Below, piece by piece: positions 56,101-62,761 of a stretch of DNA of 64,000 nt. The number at the start of each line of letters is the position of its first letter. The first letter of the stretch is position 1. The position numbers and the translations under genes are program-made. The stretch is taken from NCBI GenBank assembly GCA_965219965.1, contig OZ244796.1, positions 496,001 to 560,000 on the forward strand. Direction: 5' to 3'. The notes beneath the pieces were generated by a model. The model was not told the origin of the DNA. It did no database searches and saw only the letters and a list, made by a program, of their open reading frames with translations. The DNA is from G965219965 sp965219965. Its GTDB lineage: Bacteria > Pseudomonadota > Alphaproteobacteria > RS24.

Positions 56101-57380
56101 CCAATGTGAACGAAGCCGCCACAGGTAAGCCGACCATTTCCGGCACGGCGGCTGTGGGGCAGACATTGACCGCTAATCTTGGCAGTGTCGCTGACCCAGA
56201 TGGGATACCATCTACCTCAGCCACGCACTCTGCATATACATGGGAGTGGTATCATGATGATACGCCCGGCACGAATATCGGCACGGGTAGAACCTATACG
56301 GTGAAAACCAGCGATGCGGGCGAAGAAATTCGCGTGCGGGTGAAATATACCAGCGTTGGCTCTACGGAAAGCCGCGCTTCTGACGCGACTAGCACCGTGC
56401 CAACGCCGAATGTTGCGCCGACCCTAACCACCAGCGACAGCGCGTATAGCGTCACTGGCACAGTGCGGGAAGATGATATACCCGGAGTTATAACGGGTAA
56501 AATCGTCGCCGCCGATAGCGATGGCAGCATTACCGGCTATTCGGTAACGACAGACTCCAGCTTTGGTACGCTGACCGTGGCTACAGACGGCACATGGACC
56601 TATACGCTGAACAGTAAGCACAGCTTGGTGAACAATCTGGGCGGCACGGGAACGCGCTCAGACAGCGCAGGCCGCATCACCGTCACCGATGATGACGGCG
56701 GCACAGTCGTCGCAACCATAACCATCACCATCCAAGGTAGAACGGATAGGGCTGGTACTGATGCGGCGGATACGCTTACGGGTACATCTGCCCATGAAAC
56801 CATTCAGGGTGGTAATCTTGACGATACCATCACCACGGGCGGCGGTAATGATGTCGTTATCGGTGGCTATGGTGACGATACCATTACGCTGGGTGCTGGC
56901 ACGGATACGGTTGTTTATCGTATGGCCAGCCTGACTTCAACAGTTAGAGCTGATGATGGTGGCGATACAATCACTGGCTTTAATCGTGGTACTGATAAAC
57001 TTGTCTTCCTTGATACAGACAGCACTGCGCTTTCAGGCATTGACGCTCTGATTGCGCTAGCCAAAGCGTCAACCCCGCTGATGAATGTGAAATTGCTCGG
57101 TACAGCGGCAAGTTATACTGGTATTGCATTTGAGTTTACGGAGACATCAAAAGATGATGGCCCAAGTGGAGTAGGTGCTACGTCAGGTCTTGAGTTATCT
57201 ATCACCTTTAGCTCAGCAATTGGTAATGCTGCGGCGGTTATCAATATTCTGGGTACTGGTAGCTATAGTGTAAGTTCGGGCGTTTTGACATCAGCAGGCC
57301 TTGATAATCTTGGAACTTTGTTTGGAACAGATAATTTGCAACTATATGATGATGCTGACTATCAGGTAGATATACTTTAA
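47034..57380 (+). CDS. Giant adhesin, main C-terminal fragment with VCBS and RTX repeats
   Basis: 3,448 codons, opened by a GTG that is probably internal to the full gene. Domains in order: end of an FYVLGT module; cadherin (~95-205); two HG modules (~580-800); three CSPG/NG2-like repeats with VNDAPD-type ends (~815-1200); about eight VCBS repeats closing GTNDAP or GENDAP (~1400-2700); a further HG module (~2135); cadherin with NYQENQAHGTDVLALSATD (~2800); Ig-like; a last VCBS-like repeat (~3110-3235); RTX nonapeptides (GGNLDDTITTGGGNDVVIGG region, ~3245-3295); and a ~130-residue tail rich in alanine, serine and aspartate ending VDIL. RTX plus such a tail is the mark of type I secretion substrates. 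Aspartates throughout suggest calcium binding. Confidence 0.9.
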   Translation: MEAGHYFWVAQGDHDGDAATANVWFVQSGAALPTDGVFYVLGTATDADTFAASGTVTPATDTEWVERRFDYEYVINLENVDDNAPVFAPLDVAEPIEWAENTDASEVVFQVQASDADNVEGEEPTDTIRYELIAGDGDNAFFTIDALTGEVRFINTPDYETQQTYVVAVKAISTSTLGDGSTREATQSYTINLEDNNDAPTGASISRAALVSGSVDVGNLAALDDDILTIFGRTNTDTHTFELVAGEGDTDNALFEIVNGNQLRFIGTDGDASTGGDNPGDDGRKNIGESYSVRILVTDADGETAEQILIIAEGSTYIYTDTDSDGSPDADEPRKYSNFVDTQGDGLLDENADGSTTRILIGNVGDEGGADRYTLATAAADNNNDEFEIDGGKLYYIGSDSGNFETADEKKIVIEAHEDSRTDQTLTGFTGQEDAFANGASGSVFHYTGAITLTGTSWTAAGGTIYDEATGETITYVAGSGAGGITASTTVLYVYEDTTTGSWTTATSPSGASVITASRFFVLATINAAGDGWDLGGTARTTTDITFNGISTTTTEEDYVVKLADVNDAPEIASVSEGGIFKEVTAHGIVFRAKDTAETVTILFSYHTLSGVGNIVDLNSTSTQLVIKTSDADLTLTRQEVIDFVNADTDFNSRFTAFLADGVSASEILNLGASPIELSHFTPVLTNSVTHKSGATEFGATIHGIEFIAKDGVANADTLKIAFDHTTTSDNADFDIGTNTLTISVDDSVSLQTLAGLINWLNTSGDTSDARDKFIIRLADGVDGDTAFDITDATRWDGNSYDVAGLNAPDPIPVTEAGAVTITEAMLGLSDEDANDNDADGNLLGDMLLKVSDLQNGKFQLSGADVTQFTLADVRAGNVQFVHDGGEQFEIVDGFKSTTERPTQFTLIANDGESDSRAVIFELDVTPVNDAPDATETSTAYTIDEGATLAIMETHLKTPDVDDARDGVIYTLQVLPANGELQLSGTALGVGDTFTQDDINANRLTYVHNGSETTTDSFQYVVDDGNEDDSDPVAQTFSIAITPVNDAPTRDPATDTPHDYVGDAAANNPIGDNEVTEEDISEGGIYILTHNDLGVYDPDDEASAITYTVKSLPATAQGKLRKLGVGADGVIGTADDVWADMAIGNTFTLEELRAGRIRFEHSGATPDPISFRYTFKDDEVAESAEQTINITVKELNDVPSDPDLGVNRIDPAALGGDLVATLTTVDEETTDQTAFTYVLINDPESDNHHFIIQGQELRLTTQAGIFPKLDGETYVIRIAVTDVGVGTDVGQTANTKIVEYRLPVRSFDVDWDTTTNGVQAAPLREFDLDGTHTRDSATNLVVDANALTIGTFKIDPGNDPATGQPITTGTYEVIVPDQTANDFGKILVTGSGQTRTVKFATHLDSPVLKALAADEELTVSFFLEIRYTPQGSTDADGFRRSIETFTITFRGTNDAPSAVDPDKVIFEDTAKDGIANGNWDFYDPDTGALIQATGVAISAGTGSTPVAKSLIVDSTHSSYDANAEEQVTGKYGDFYLRADGMWRYVRDDAKVQAVSLEGSTDTFRIRVVDTNGGESAPLDIVITVRGENDAPEMYLSTNSGVVIDKDVDQTDITAAVTETTSSGTSNSALTQSAAQKTDGRWLAGDIDEGAVLRLFVGSFELGEFSVNKQTDAIDIANTNNTLEYVGRYGKITFKEDGTYEYTLTALAEKIAHDETPVDSFAVRVVDQYGASSNIVTLDITVTGTNDAPTALSEGTTTDTGEGGDDVADKGTVIESSFRQDDDADFTVTNGQTTAPALPAASPLVATEERREDRDDNDVDNTAVISGVLDAQDIDRIDSDGRAQAADFHSFELLGGSGASSRHSSVTLTDANGVHDTNPREKLDPANPVAGDVIYSFKGVYGTLELDRFTGEWTYRLDNTDADTYALDGGDSVTDVFTIKITDEEGASVNDIVTITVTGTDDAPILGLGGAQDIEATEKGGTLNAAAGNDASGTFTMLDDDADDTPNAYSVRKISYTDGAGTVHDSAGSWAGSSPNSVAGQYGHFGRHSGSDQKGWKYVIDENNADVQALDPGDTLVDRFEVQIRIGADDDLYSNVITYEITIHGANDAPTLVISPSGHTHDTSVTEGGVVGAGPSFTVHGIVFTLKSGQAAQTAVFDVDSSSGVWQRSGFQEFVIVESRTRQQIIDTINADSDSAYTLSLASGSSGSDTISSSAWDATPNQIASSGGSDLSASGTVTFDDVDGGDNGSNLIVRFGNSSSSVTTTIDHGANNVAVQGLVESSVSSVAGTNLGSFSLSRSTAGQLSWTFTLIDNAANALGAGQTATVSIWIQIGDDGGLNSETRKLTVTVTGSNDAPTLTANTRTGTRNEGQTGTATGSLAFADVDDNDPNNSLTFRAAANSSTSSVANAESGVDSTTDIGSTDLTFTSGSATIAGTYGTFTLTRNDGTGELSWSYAIGTAANVQALGATETVYDSIGVYVNDGDVNSGVQTVTITITGINDAPTLTAATRTGTRTEGATGTVTGSLTFGDVDNDDPNSGLHIRANTGTGTTATIAEGQVNTVGEIGSSNLSFSSNSVTITGTYGVFTLTRTDSTGNLGWSYALSANNAVDSLYEGETVYETLGIYVNDGTANSPIQSVTITITGQNDAPTLSLTTPSDTSVTEDDSSDNSVSFTINLDDADDDDPDRQHDLQITTGTEDPTSSSSSSRQTVQFGDIDTVPASTTTIAGTYGNLVITFTANDKTPTAVYTLATSGAQYNALQALGASESETDKFNFAFGDGRSWHSGSSNPSISITVNGVNDDPVIGATNTAVNYQENQAHGTDVLALSATDVDGDTLRYTFSGADASAFEVDSSGNLQFKSGSLPDYDGTSPKRSYSVTVTVHDRADGVSGGGTDTHTVTVTITNDTSDDNSAPAFGGDTTGSVAENTATKTTVATISITDDGAALSSAERAIVTTNATGIRLTGDSRFGIERAGSSGNNFNIFLKAGQTLNYETVADRSIVLTVRAQDSDDAVSTQTVTISTTNVNEAATGKPTISGTAAVGQTLTANLGSVADPDGIPSTSATHSAYTWEWYHDDTPGTNIGTGRTYTVKTSDAGEEIRVRVKYTSVGSTESRASDATSTVPTPNVAPTLTTSDSAYSVTGTVREDDIPGVITGKIVAADSDGSITGYSVTTDSSFGTLTVATDGTWTYTLNSKHSLVNNLGGTGTRSDSAGRITVTDDDGGTVVATITITIQGRTDRAGTDAADTLTGTSAHETIQGGNLDDTITTGGGNDVVIGGYGDDTITLGAGTDTVVYRMASLTSTVRADDGGDTITGFNRGTDKLVFLDTDSTALSGIDALIALAKASTPLMNVKLLGTAASYTGIAFEFTETSKDDGPSGVGATSGLELSITFSSAIGNAAAVINILGTGSYSVSSGVLTSAGLDNLGTLFGTDNLQLYDDADYQVDIL
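54076..54960 (+). repeat. Two adjacent near-copies of a VCBS repeat
   Basis: Units of about 435 bases (145 codons) begin NDAPTLTANTRTGTRNEGQT and NDAPTLTAATRTGTRTEGAT. The DNA is alike over long stretches, which points to recent tandem duplication. Confidence 0.8.
56767..56920 (+). repeat. RTX (hemolysin-type) calcium-binding nonapeptide block
   Basis: Encodes DTLTGTSAHETIQGG, NLDDTITTGGGNDVVIGG and YGDDTITLGAGTDTVVYR: successive GGxGxDxux-like units forming a calcium beta-roll, ~150 codons from the end of the adhesin. Position near the C terminus is as in T1SS adhesins. Confidence 0.85.
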
Positions 57381-57401
57381 TTTAAAAAAGGTTGTGCAGT
57401 C

Positions 57402-59972
57402 GTGGTTGCATTTAACGAAAGCTCATCAATACTCACTGTAGCGGAAGGCTCGTCATTTTCCTTTGATTTTACAAGAGAGGCGAGTGATGTTGGTTCTTTT
57501 ACGATTCGGTGGGTTATCCGAAAGAAGGGGTTTTTACCTATTTCGGAAAGTGATTTTGCGTCTCTAACTGGAAGTAAGGATTTCTCTGGGACTGATACCG
57601 ATATTTCAATAGATATTGCCTCTATTGAAGATGCGATAAGCGGACCAGATAGAAATTTTGAAATTAGTTTTTATAAAGTTAATGATGGTGCTGATGACAC
57701 ATTAATAAAGACTGCTAATGGTCTTATAGAAGAAAATGACCCTATCACTCAGCAACGCACCAACTCTGAGGCCGATAGCAATCTCAATGTTATTCTTTTG
57801 GGAACTGTCAATCAAACAAATGTTTCAGGTGTGCTGGGGGATGATTATTTTATTATCACCCGTTTTCAATATGGTGATATTACAATCGGCGATACTTTCG
57901 GCACGAATGTAATACGTTTTGATGAAGGTGTTAGCATTACTAATGTGGCTGAAACCTCTGAAGATTTAACGTTAACATCAGGTCTGACATTGGAACAGTT
58001 GATACAGTTCGGGCTATTGCTCCCTGGGCAGAGTTCGATTACCTATAACCAAGTTATCTATACGCTTTCAACTGGTGCGATTATTACGATTAATTCACCT
58101 GGTGGTGATAATTATGAGTTCCAAATTGGCGATGGTGCTAGGCTTGATTATAGTGACTTCAGAGATTTAATTAATGTGGGTGGGAATGACCCGACTGAGG
58201 ATAGTCCTTATGTCGTCACCAGTTATGGTACATTGCCTGACCAATCTGGAAATACTGATTTAAGTGAAACTAGGAATATACTGGCTAGTAGCGGTATTGA
58301 TGTCATTGCACTTGGCGGAGAGATTGATATTCAAGCGGCTGGCGCGCTAGGGGATGATTATTTTATCATTTCACGTTATTTAAGTTCAAATTTGACGATT
58401 TCAGATACTTTCGGCACGAATATAATACGTTTTGATGAAGGTATTAGCATTGCTAGTGTGGCTGAAACCTCTGAAGATTTAACGTTAACATCAGGTTTGA
58501 CATTGGAACAGTTGATACAGTTCGGGCTATTGCTCCCTGGGCAGAGTTCGATTACCTATAACCAAGTTATCTATACGCTTTCAACTGGTGCGATTATTAC
58601 GATTAATTCACCTGGTGGTGATAATTACGAGTTCCAAATTGGCGAGGGCGAGACGATGGATTATGTTTCTTTCCGCGATTTGATTAAAGTAAGCGGTGCT
58701 GACCCAACCCCAAGCGCACCTTATGTTATCCCATTCCCCGATGGTAGTTTGCCTGTTGCGCCAACGAATACCGCCCCGACGGTTGACACACCGCTTGCCG
58801 TGAATTTCGGAACAGATGAAAACGCCGTTTTTGCCGCCGATGATTTCGGCTTTAGCGATAATGATGGCGGGCTGAATGGCCAGTTCGGCAAGTTGAAAAT
58901 TATCGCCTTACCCACCGCCAATGGCGTGCTGGAATACGATGATAGCGGTACATGGAAAACCATTATCCTCACCGGCACGGCAGGGGCGGGTGAATTCCTG
59001 CTCACGGATGGCGAAATCGCCGTGGCGGATTTGGCCAAATTGCGCCTCAACCCCACAGACAGCTATATGGGCGACGTCACCTTCACCTATCGCGTGATTG
59101 ATGGCGGCGGGGAGTCCAGCGCAACCGACACCACCGCAACCGTGACCTTTGCCACGCCAGCCGCCGTAACATCGGGCGATACTGGCACGGCTCTGCCCGA
59201 AAATACCGAAGTGGCAACCGACACGGCTGTTTATACGGCAACCAGCGAAGGCTTTAGCGGCGCGGTAAGCTGGAGTTTAAGCGGCGCGGATGCCGACCTT
59301 TTTGATATTGACGCCTCAACGGGCGTGGTGACATTCAAAACCGCCACAACGCCGGATTATGAAACCAAATCAAGCTATAGCTTCACAGTGACAGCAACTC
59401 TGGGCGCAGTAACCGCCGAGCAGGCCGTTACCATCGCCGTTACCGATGTGAATGAAGATGACAGCTTGCCAGTCGTGGAAGCTGGATATTACGCCTATGA
59501 CAGCACAGCAAACGAATTCCGCAAATATGATGCAGACGGCAATGTTGAAACCGGCGTGGCCTTTGAGCGCGTTAATCTTAACACAACCAACAACACCATT
59601 CGGCTGGACAGCAATTTGCCCGCAGGCGATGCAGAGCGCGTGAGCCTGCTCGGCGGCGATGATATTTACGAAATTTACGGCGATTTGGTGCGCGACATCA
59701 CCATTTCAGAAACCGAAGGCACAGATAACCTCGTGCGCTTTATGGACGGGGTGCGGATTATTTCGGTGGAAACAGAGTCGCCACCCGGCGGCGGGGCAGA
59801 AAAGCTCGTTATTAAACTGGGAACGGCTACGCCTAGCGCAACCGAAACGGCGACCATTGAACTGCTCGGCGGGGCGGGGCGTTATAATTTCCAATTCGGT
59901 AACGGACAGGTGATTGATTTGGTTGATGAGCTGGCTGATTTGCCCGTCGGCGTGCAGCTAGATATTCCGTAA
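57402..59972 (+). CDS. Second large secreted-type beta-rich protein, companion of the adhesin
   Basis: An 856-residue protein without a signal peptide, 21 bases downstream of the adhesin and probably cotranscribed. GTG 57402 follows an AAAAGG at about 10 bases. The N-terminal ~115 residues (opening MVAFNESSSILTVAEGSS) resemble Calx-beta/adhesin beta domains. Then two near-identical ~150-residue modules with FDEGVSITNVAETSEDLTL and GGDNYEFQIGDG, a CSPG/Ig-like domain, a cadherin domain (GADADLFDIDASTGVVTFKT), and a third diverged module near the C terminus (GDDIYEIYGDL, FMDGVRIISVETES, GAGRYNFQFGNG). Function unknown; the C-terminal aspartate-rich tail and missing signal fit type I secretion. 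Confidence 0.85.
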   Translation: MVAFNESSSILTVAEGSSFSFDFTREASDVGSFTIRWVIRKKGFLPISESDFASLTGSKDFSGTDTDISIDIASIEDAISGPDRNFEISFYKVNDGADDTLIKTANGLIEENDPITQQRTNSEADSNLNVILLGTVNQTNVSGVLGDDYFIITRFQYGDITIGDTFGTNVIRFDEGVSITNVAETSEDLTLTSGLTLEQLIQFGLLLPGQSSITYNQVIYTLSTGAIITINSPGGDNYEFQIGDGARLDYSDFRDLINVGGNDPTEDSPYVVTSYGTLPDQSGNTDLSETRNILASSGIDVIALGGEIDIQAAGALGDDYFIISRYLSSNLTISDTFGTNIIRFDEGISIASVAETSEDLTLTSGLTLEQLIQFGLLLPGQSSITYNQVIYTLSTGAIITINSPGGDNYEFQIGEGETMDYVSFRDLIKVSGADPTPSAPYVIPFPDGSLPVAPTNTAPTVDTPLAVNFGTDENAVFAADDFGFSDNDGGLNGQFGKLKIIALPTANGVLEYDDSGTWKTIILTGTAGAGEFLLTDGEIAVADLAKLRLNPTDSYMGDVTFTYRVIDGGGESSATDTTATVTFATPAAVTSGDTGTALPENTEVATDTAVYTATSEGFSGAVSWSLSGADADLFDIDASTGVVTFKTATTPDYETKSSYSFTVTATLGAVTAEQAVTIAVTDVNEDDSLPVVEAGYYAYDSTANEFRKYDADGNVETGVAFERVNLNTTNNTIRLDSNLPAGDAERVSLLGGDDIYEIYGDLVRDITISETEGTDNLVRFMDGVRIISVETESPPGGGAEKLVIKLGTATPSATETATIELLGGAGRYNFQFGNGQVIDLVDELADLPVGVQLDIP
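57891..58645 (+). repeat. 513-base-offset direct repeat (242 bp, nearly identical) inside the companion gene
   Basis: 57891-58132 and 58404-58645 are almost the same DNA, differing at a handful of positions, mostly near the left end. The similarity reaches upstream at lower identity to about 57830 and 58343. A 242-bp identity this high in coding sequence indicates a recent duplication or gene conversion. Confidence 0.9.
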
Positions 59973-59986
59973 AACCCGCCCCAATC

Positions 59987-60000
59987 GGTTCGAATCCCTC
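59987..60000 (+). repeat. Isolated tRNA T-arm sequence, inverted copy of the 35.6-kb fragment
   Basis: GGTTCGAATCCCTC at 59987-60000 is the exact reverse complement of 35630-35643, the T-arm of the truncated tRNA-Ser. The flanking bases do not form a T-stem or acceptor arm, so this is not a working tRNA. It lies 15 bases after the companion-gene stop and just before rlpA, at the island border. Confidence 0.7.
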
Positions 60001-60032
60001 TATTCTTCCGTCTTATTGGCTGGGATTTGGTT

Positions 60033-60965
60033 ATGGTTTCTCAATATTCTAAAAACATAAAAAACACCCTGATTTTATCCTGTCTGGCTCTTTTCCTTAC
60101 CGCTTTTCTGGCTGGTTGTGCGGAAATAAAGCTCGGCGCTCAGCTGGCTAAACAATCGCGGCGCACAGCGGCCGGCGGGGTGTATAAAATCGGCCAGCCC
60201 TATCAAATTGACGGCGATTGGTATTATCCGCAAGAAAACGCCTCTTATGAAGGCGTGGGCATTGCGTCATGGTATGGCTCAAAATTTCAAGGTCGCCGCA
60301 CAGCCAATGGTGAAATTTTTGATATGAATTTACTCACCGCCGCGCATCCAACCCTGCCCATGCCCGTTATTGTGCGCGTCACCAATTTGGAAAATGGCCG
60401 TTCGGTGGTCGTCCGCGTCAATGATAGAGGGCCGTTTAAGCGGAATCGTGAAATTGATGTGTCGCAACGGGCCGCCGAATTGCTTGGCTTTAGGAAAAAA
60501 GGAACGGCGCGGGTGCGCGTCCGCTATTTGCAAAAAGCCCCGCTTTATGATGAGCGCGGCCATTTGGTTTCTGGCTCTGAGCCGCAAAGCTATGTTTTGG
60601 CTAAGCCGAAAACGCCCGATAATATCCGCTATGTTGGTGCCGCGCCCAAGCCGAGTGTGCAGGCCATTGCTTTAGATGAAACGCAAAATTTCCAACGCCC
60701 CAAAGCTCTGCAAGATGTTGTATATTACGTTCAGCTTGGCGTTTTTGGCGATAAACGCAATGCCGATAAGCTGGCCGAAAAATTATCGCCGCTCACGGAC
60801 TCTTTGGCTGGTATTGATATAGAACCCGTTTATAGTGGGGGCAGGAATATGTATCGCGTCAGGCTGGGGCCGCTTGCGTCGCGCCGTTCAGCACACCAAA
60901 AAATAGATGAAACGCTTGATTTGGGGCATCAAGACGCTTGGATTATTGAGGATAAGGGAGAGTAA
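60033..60965 (+). CDS. rlpA: RlpA-like septal-ring lytic transglycosylase lipoprotein with SPOR domain
   Basis: 310-residue lipoprotein that binds and cuts peptidoglycan glycan strands lacking stem peptides. The signal ends in the lipobox FLAGC (cysteine 29); a double-psi beta-barrel domain follows with GIASWYGSKFQGRRTANGE and the catalytic-type VRVNDRGPFKRNREIDVS; the C-terminal SPOR domain (YYVQLGVFGDKRNADKLAEK onward) targets division sites. GGGA six bases before ATG 60033. Start of the core block rlpA-dacA-tmk-holB-metG. Confidence 0.94.
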   Translation: MVSQYSKNIKNTLILSCLALFLTAFLAGCAEIKLGAQLAKQSRRTAAGGVYKIGQPYQIDGDWYYPQENASYEGVGIASWYGSKFQGRRTANGEIFDMNLLTAAHPTLPMPVIVRVTNLENGRSVVVRVNDRGPFKRNREIDVSQRAAELLGFRKKGTARVRVRYLQKAPLYDERGHLVSGSEPQSYVLAKPKTPDNIRYVGAAPKPSVQAIALDETQNFQRPKALQDVVYYVQLGVFGDKRNADKLAEKLSPLTDSLAGIDIEPVYSGGRNMYRVRLGPLASRRSAHQKIDETLDLGHQDAWIIEDKGE

Positions 60966-60966
60966 A

Positions 60967-62109
60967 ATGCGTGTTTTGACAAAATTTATATTTGCACTTC
61001 TATGCATGGCTGTTTTGGCCGCACCCGTTCATGCGATTGAAACCCGCGCCCGCCACGCGCTTTTAATGGATGTTGAAAGCGGCATTGTCCTATTTGAGCA
61101 TCACGCTGATACGCCCATGAGTCCAGCCAGTATGAGCAAGCTAATGACCGTGCTTATGGTGTTTGAAGCCCTTGATGAAGGGCGTATTACATTGGATGAA
61201 GAATTTCGTGTCAGTGATGATGCGTGGCGGCGGGGTGGTTCGGCGTCTGGCGGCTCTACGATGTTTTTGCAAGCACGTTCCAATGTTAGCGTAGAAAACC
61301 TTTTGCGCGGTGTGATTATTCAATCTGGCAATGATGCTTGCATTGTGCTGGCCGAAGGGCTGGCTGGCAGCGAAGATGCTTTTTCCGAAATGATGACCGA
61401 CCGCGCTTATGATATGGGCATGACGAATTCCAGTTTTGTCAATTCCACTGGCTGGCCGGATGAAAATCATAAAACCACAGCACGGGATTTGGCCATTGCC
61501 GCGCGGCATCTCATTGTCCATCATGGCCAATATTATGGCATGTTCTCCGAACGCTCCTTTACATGGAACGGCATCACGCAAAATAACCGCAACCCATTGC
61601 TTTATGCTCGCATTGGAGCAGATGGGCTGAAAACAGGTCATACGGAAGAGTCTGGCTATGGGTTGGTTGCGTCGGCTGAGCAAAATGGCCGTCGATTGAT
61701 TTTGGTCATTAACGGGCTGGAAAACAAAAAGCAACGCGCCTCAGAGGCCAATCGGCTTATGAATTGGGGCTTTCGCGCCTTTGCCGTGGATACTTTGGTC
61801 AAGCGCGGCGACGTCATTACCCGTGCGCCTGTTTGGCAGGGGGAATTTGCTTCTGTTGGCTTGACGCCAGAAAAGGATTTTCGCGTTTTACTGCCTCATC
61901 GCGGCAAACGTAAAATGGTGGTCACGGCAACTTTTGACACGCCCATGCTTGCGCCCATTGAAAAAGGTATCCGCGTCGGCACTTTACGCATGACCGCCCC
62001 CGGCATTGAAACGCAAGAAACTGCCTTGGTGACGACCGCCAATATTGACCGCGAAGGGCTGTTTGCCCGTGCTTTGTCGGCGATTGGCCATTTAATGTTC
62101 GGGGACTGA
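60967..62109 (+). CDS. dacA: D-alanyl-D-alanine carboxypeptidase (low-molecular-weight PBP)
   Basis: 380-residue serine carboxypeptidase of the PBP5/6 type that trims peptidoglycan stem peptides. Signal peptide ends VHA. Penicillin-binding motifs: SxxK in SPASMSKLMT, SGN in IQSGNDAC and KTG in GLKTGHTEESG. A C-terminal PBP5 domain with QGEFASVGLTPEKDFRVLLP follows. ATG 60967 has GGGAGA upstream. The family name dacA/dacC cannot be told apart from sequence alone. Overlap or near-contact with rlpA suggests one transcript. Confidence 0.94.
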   Translation: MRVLTKFIFALLCMAVLAAPVHAIETRARHALLMDVESGIVLFEHHADTPMSPASMSKLMTVLMVFEALDEGRITLDEEFRVSDDAWRRGGSASGGSTMFLQARSNVSVENLLRGVIIQSGNDACIVLAEGLAGSEDAFSEMMTDRAYDMGMTNSSFVNSTGWPDENHKTTARDLAIAARHLIVHHGQYYGMFSERSFTWNGITQNNRNPLLYARIGADGLKTGHTEESGYGLVASAEQNGRRLILVINGLENKKQRASEANRLMNWGFRAFAVDTLVKRGDVITRAPVWQGEFASVGLTPEKDFRVLLPHRGKRKMVVTATFDTPMLAPIEKGIRVGTLRMTAPGIETQETALVTTANIDREGLFARALSAIGHLMFGD

Positions 62110-62110
62110 T

Positions 62111-62761
62111 ATGCCATCAGCCCCATTCATCAGTTTTGAAGGCGGGGAGGGAGTCGGAAAATCCACCCAAATTAAGCTCTTGGCAGATTATTTGACGCAA
62201 GCAGGCGTGGATTGTATCGCCACCCATGAGCCAGGTGGCACAGCGCAAGGCCAAGCTCTGCGGGCTTTGCTATTGGAAGGAGCGACGGATAAATGGTCGC
62301 CTATGGCTGAAACCCTGCTTATGCTGGCCGACCGACATATTCATCTTGAAAAAATCATCCGCCCAGCTTTAGCGGCGGGGCAATGGGTTTTATGCGATCG
62401 CTATATGGATTCCAGCACTGCTTATCAAGGTGCGGCGGGTGGTTTGGGCGTGGAGATGGTGAATGATTTACAAGCCCCCATTATTGGTGACACTGTACCG
62501 GATTTAACTTTTCTGCTTGATGTTCCCGTGGCGGAAGGCTTAGCCCGCGCTCAAGCGCGTGGCCAGCATGAAGCACGTTTTGAAAGCAAAGGCACGGCCT
62601 ATCACGAAGCCTTGCGCACCTGCTTTTTAGATTTAGCCAAAGCCCATAAGGCGCGTTTTGTTGTCATTGATGCGCGGGCGGAAGAAGAAGCGGTGTTCGT
62701 ACAAATTAAAGCGGCCATTGAGCAGCGTTTTTCTGCCCATTTGAGCGAGGCCAAGCCATGA
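62111..62761 (+). CDS. tmk: Thymidylate kinase
   Basis: Phosphorylates dTMP to dTDP, 216 residues. P-loop FEGGEGVGKSTQIKLL at the N terminus, the DRYMDSSTAYQG motif near residue 97 and the LID-region arginine in ARGQHEARFESK. Its start is one base after the dacA stop and its end overlaps holB by 4 bases (ATGA). Directly comparable to the tmk-holB pair in other proteobacteria. Confidence 0.97.
   Translation: MPSAPFISFEGGEGVGKSTQIKLLADYLTQAGVDCIATHEPGGTAQGQALRALLLEGATDKWSPMAETLLMLADRHIHLEKIIRPALAAGQWVLCDRYMDSSTAYQGAAGGLGVEMVNDLQAPIIGDTVPDLTFLLDVPVAEGLARAQARGQHEARFESKGTAYHEALRTCFLDLAKAHKARFVVIDARAEEEAVFVQIKAAIEQRFSAHLSEAKP

Larger units (their letters stand above)
40809..57380 (+). other. Giant adhesin locus (~5,520 codons) broken by four single-base indels
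   Basis: Four reading frames on the plus strand form one architecture if four single-base indels are allowed: a missing base near 44140-44143 (TTTT run), a missing base near 46330-46333, an extra T at 46915-46916 and an extra G at 46960-46961. Frame order is 0, 2, 1, 2, 0, so the changes cancel and the last 10 kb is in the frame of the first ATG. The whole would be a surface adhesin: lipobox-like N terminus, cadherin, CSPG-like and VCBS domains, RTX repeats and a type I secretion-like C terminus. A good AGGAGAA ribosome site (40797-40803) precedes ATG 40809. Either sequencing error or true decay can explain the breaks; the pieces are listed separately. Confidence 0.75.

Noticed and set aside
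40809..57380. Programmed frameshifting to explain the multi-frame adhesin
   Set aside because: Four shifts of both signs at unrelated short runs, with no slippery heptamer and pseudoknot pattern seen; independent indels are simpler.
59973..60032. Complete tRNA gene before rlpA
   Set aside because: Only the T-loop sequence matches; flanks cannot form a T-stem, acceptor stem or anticodon arm.
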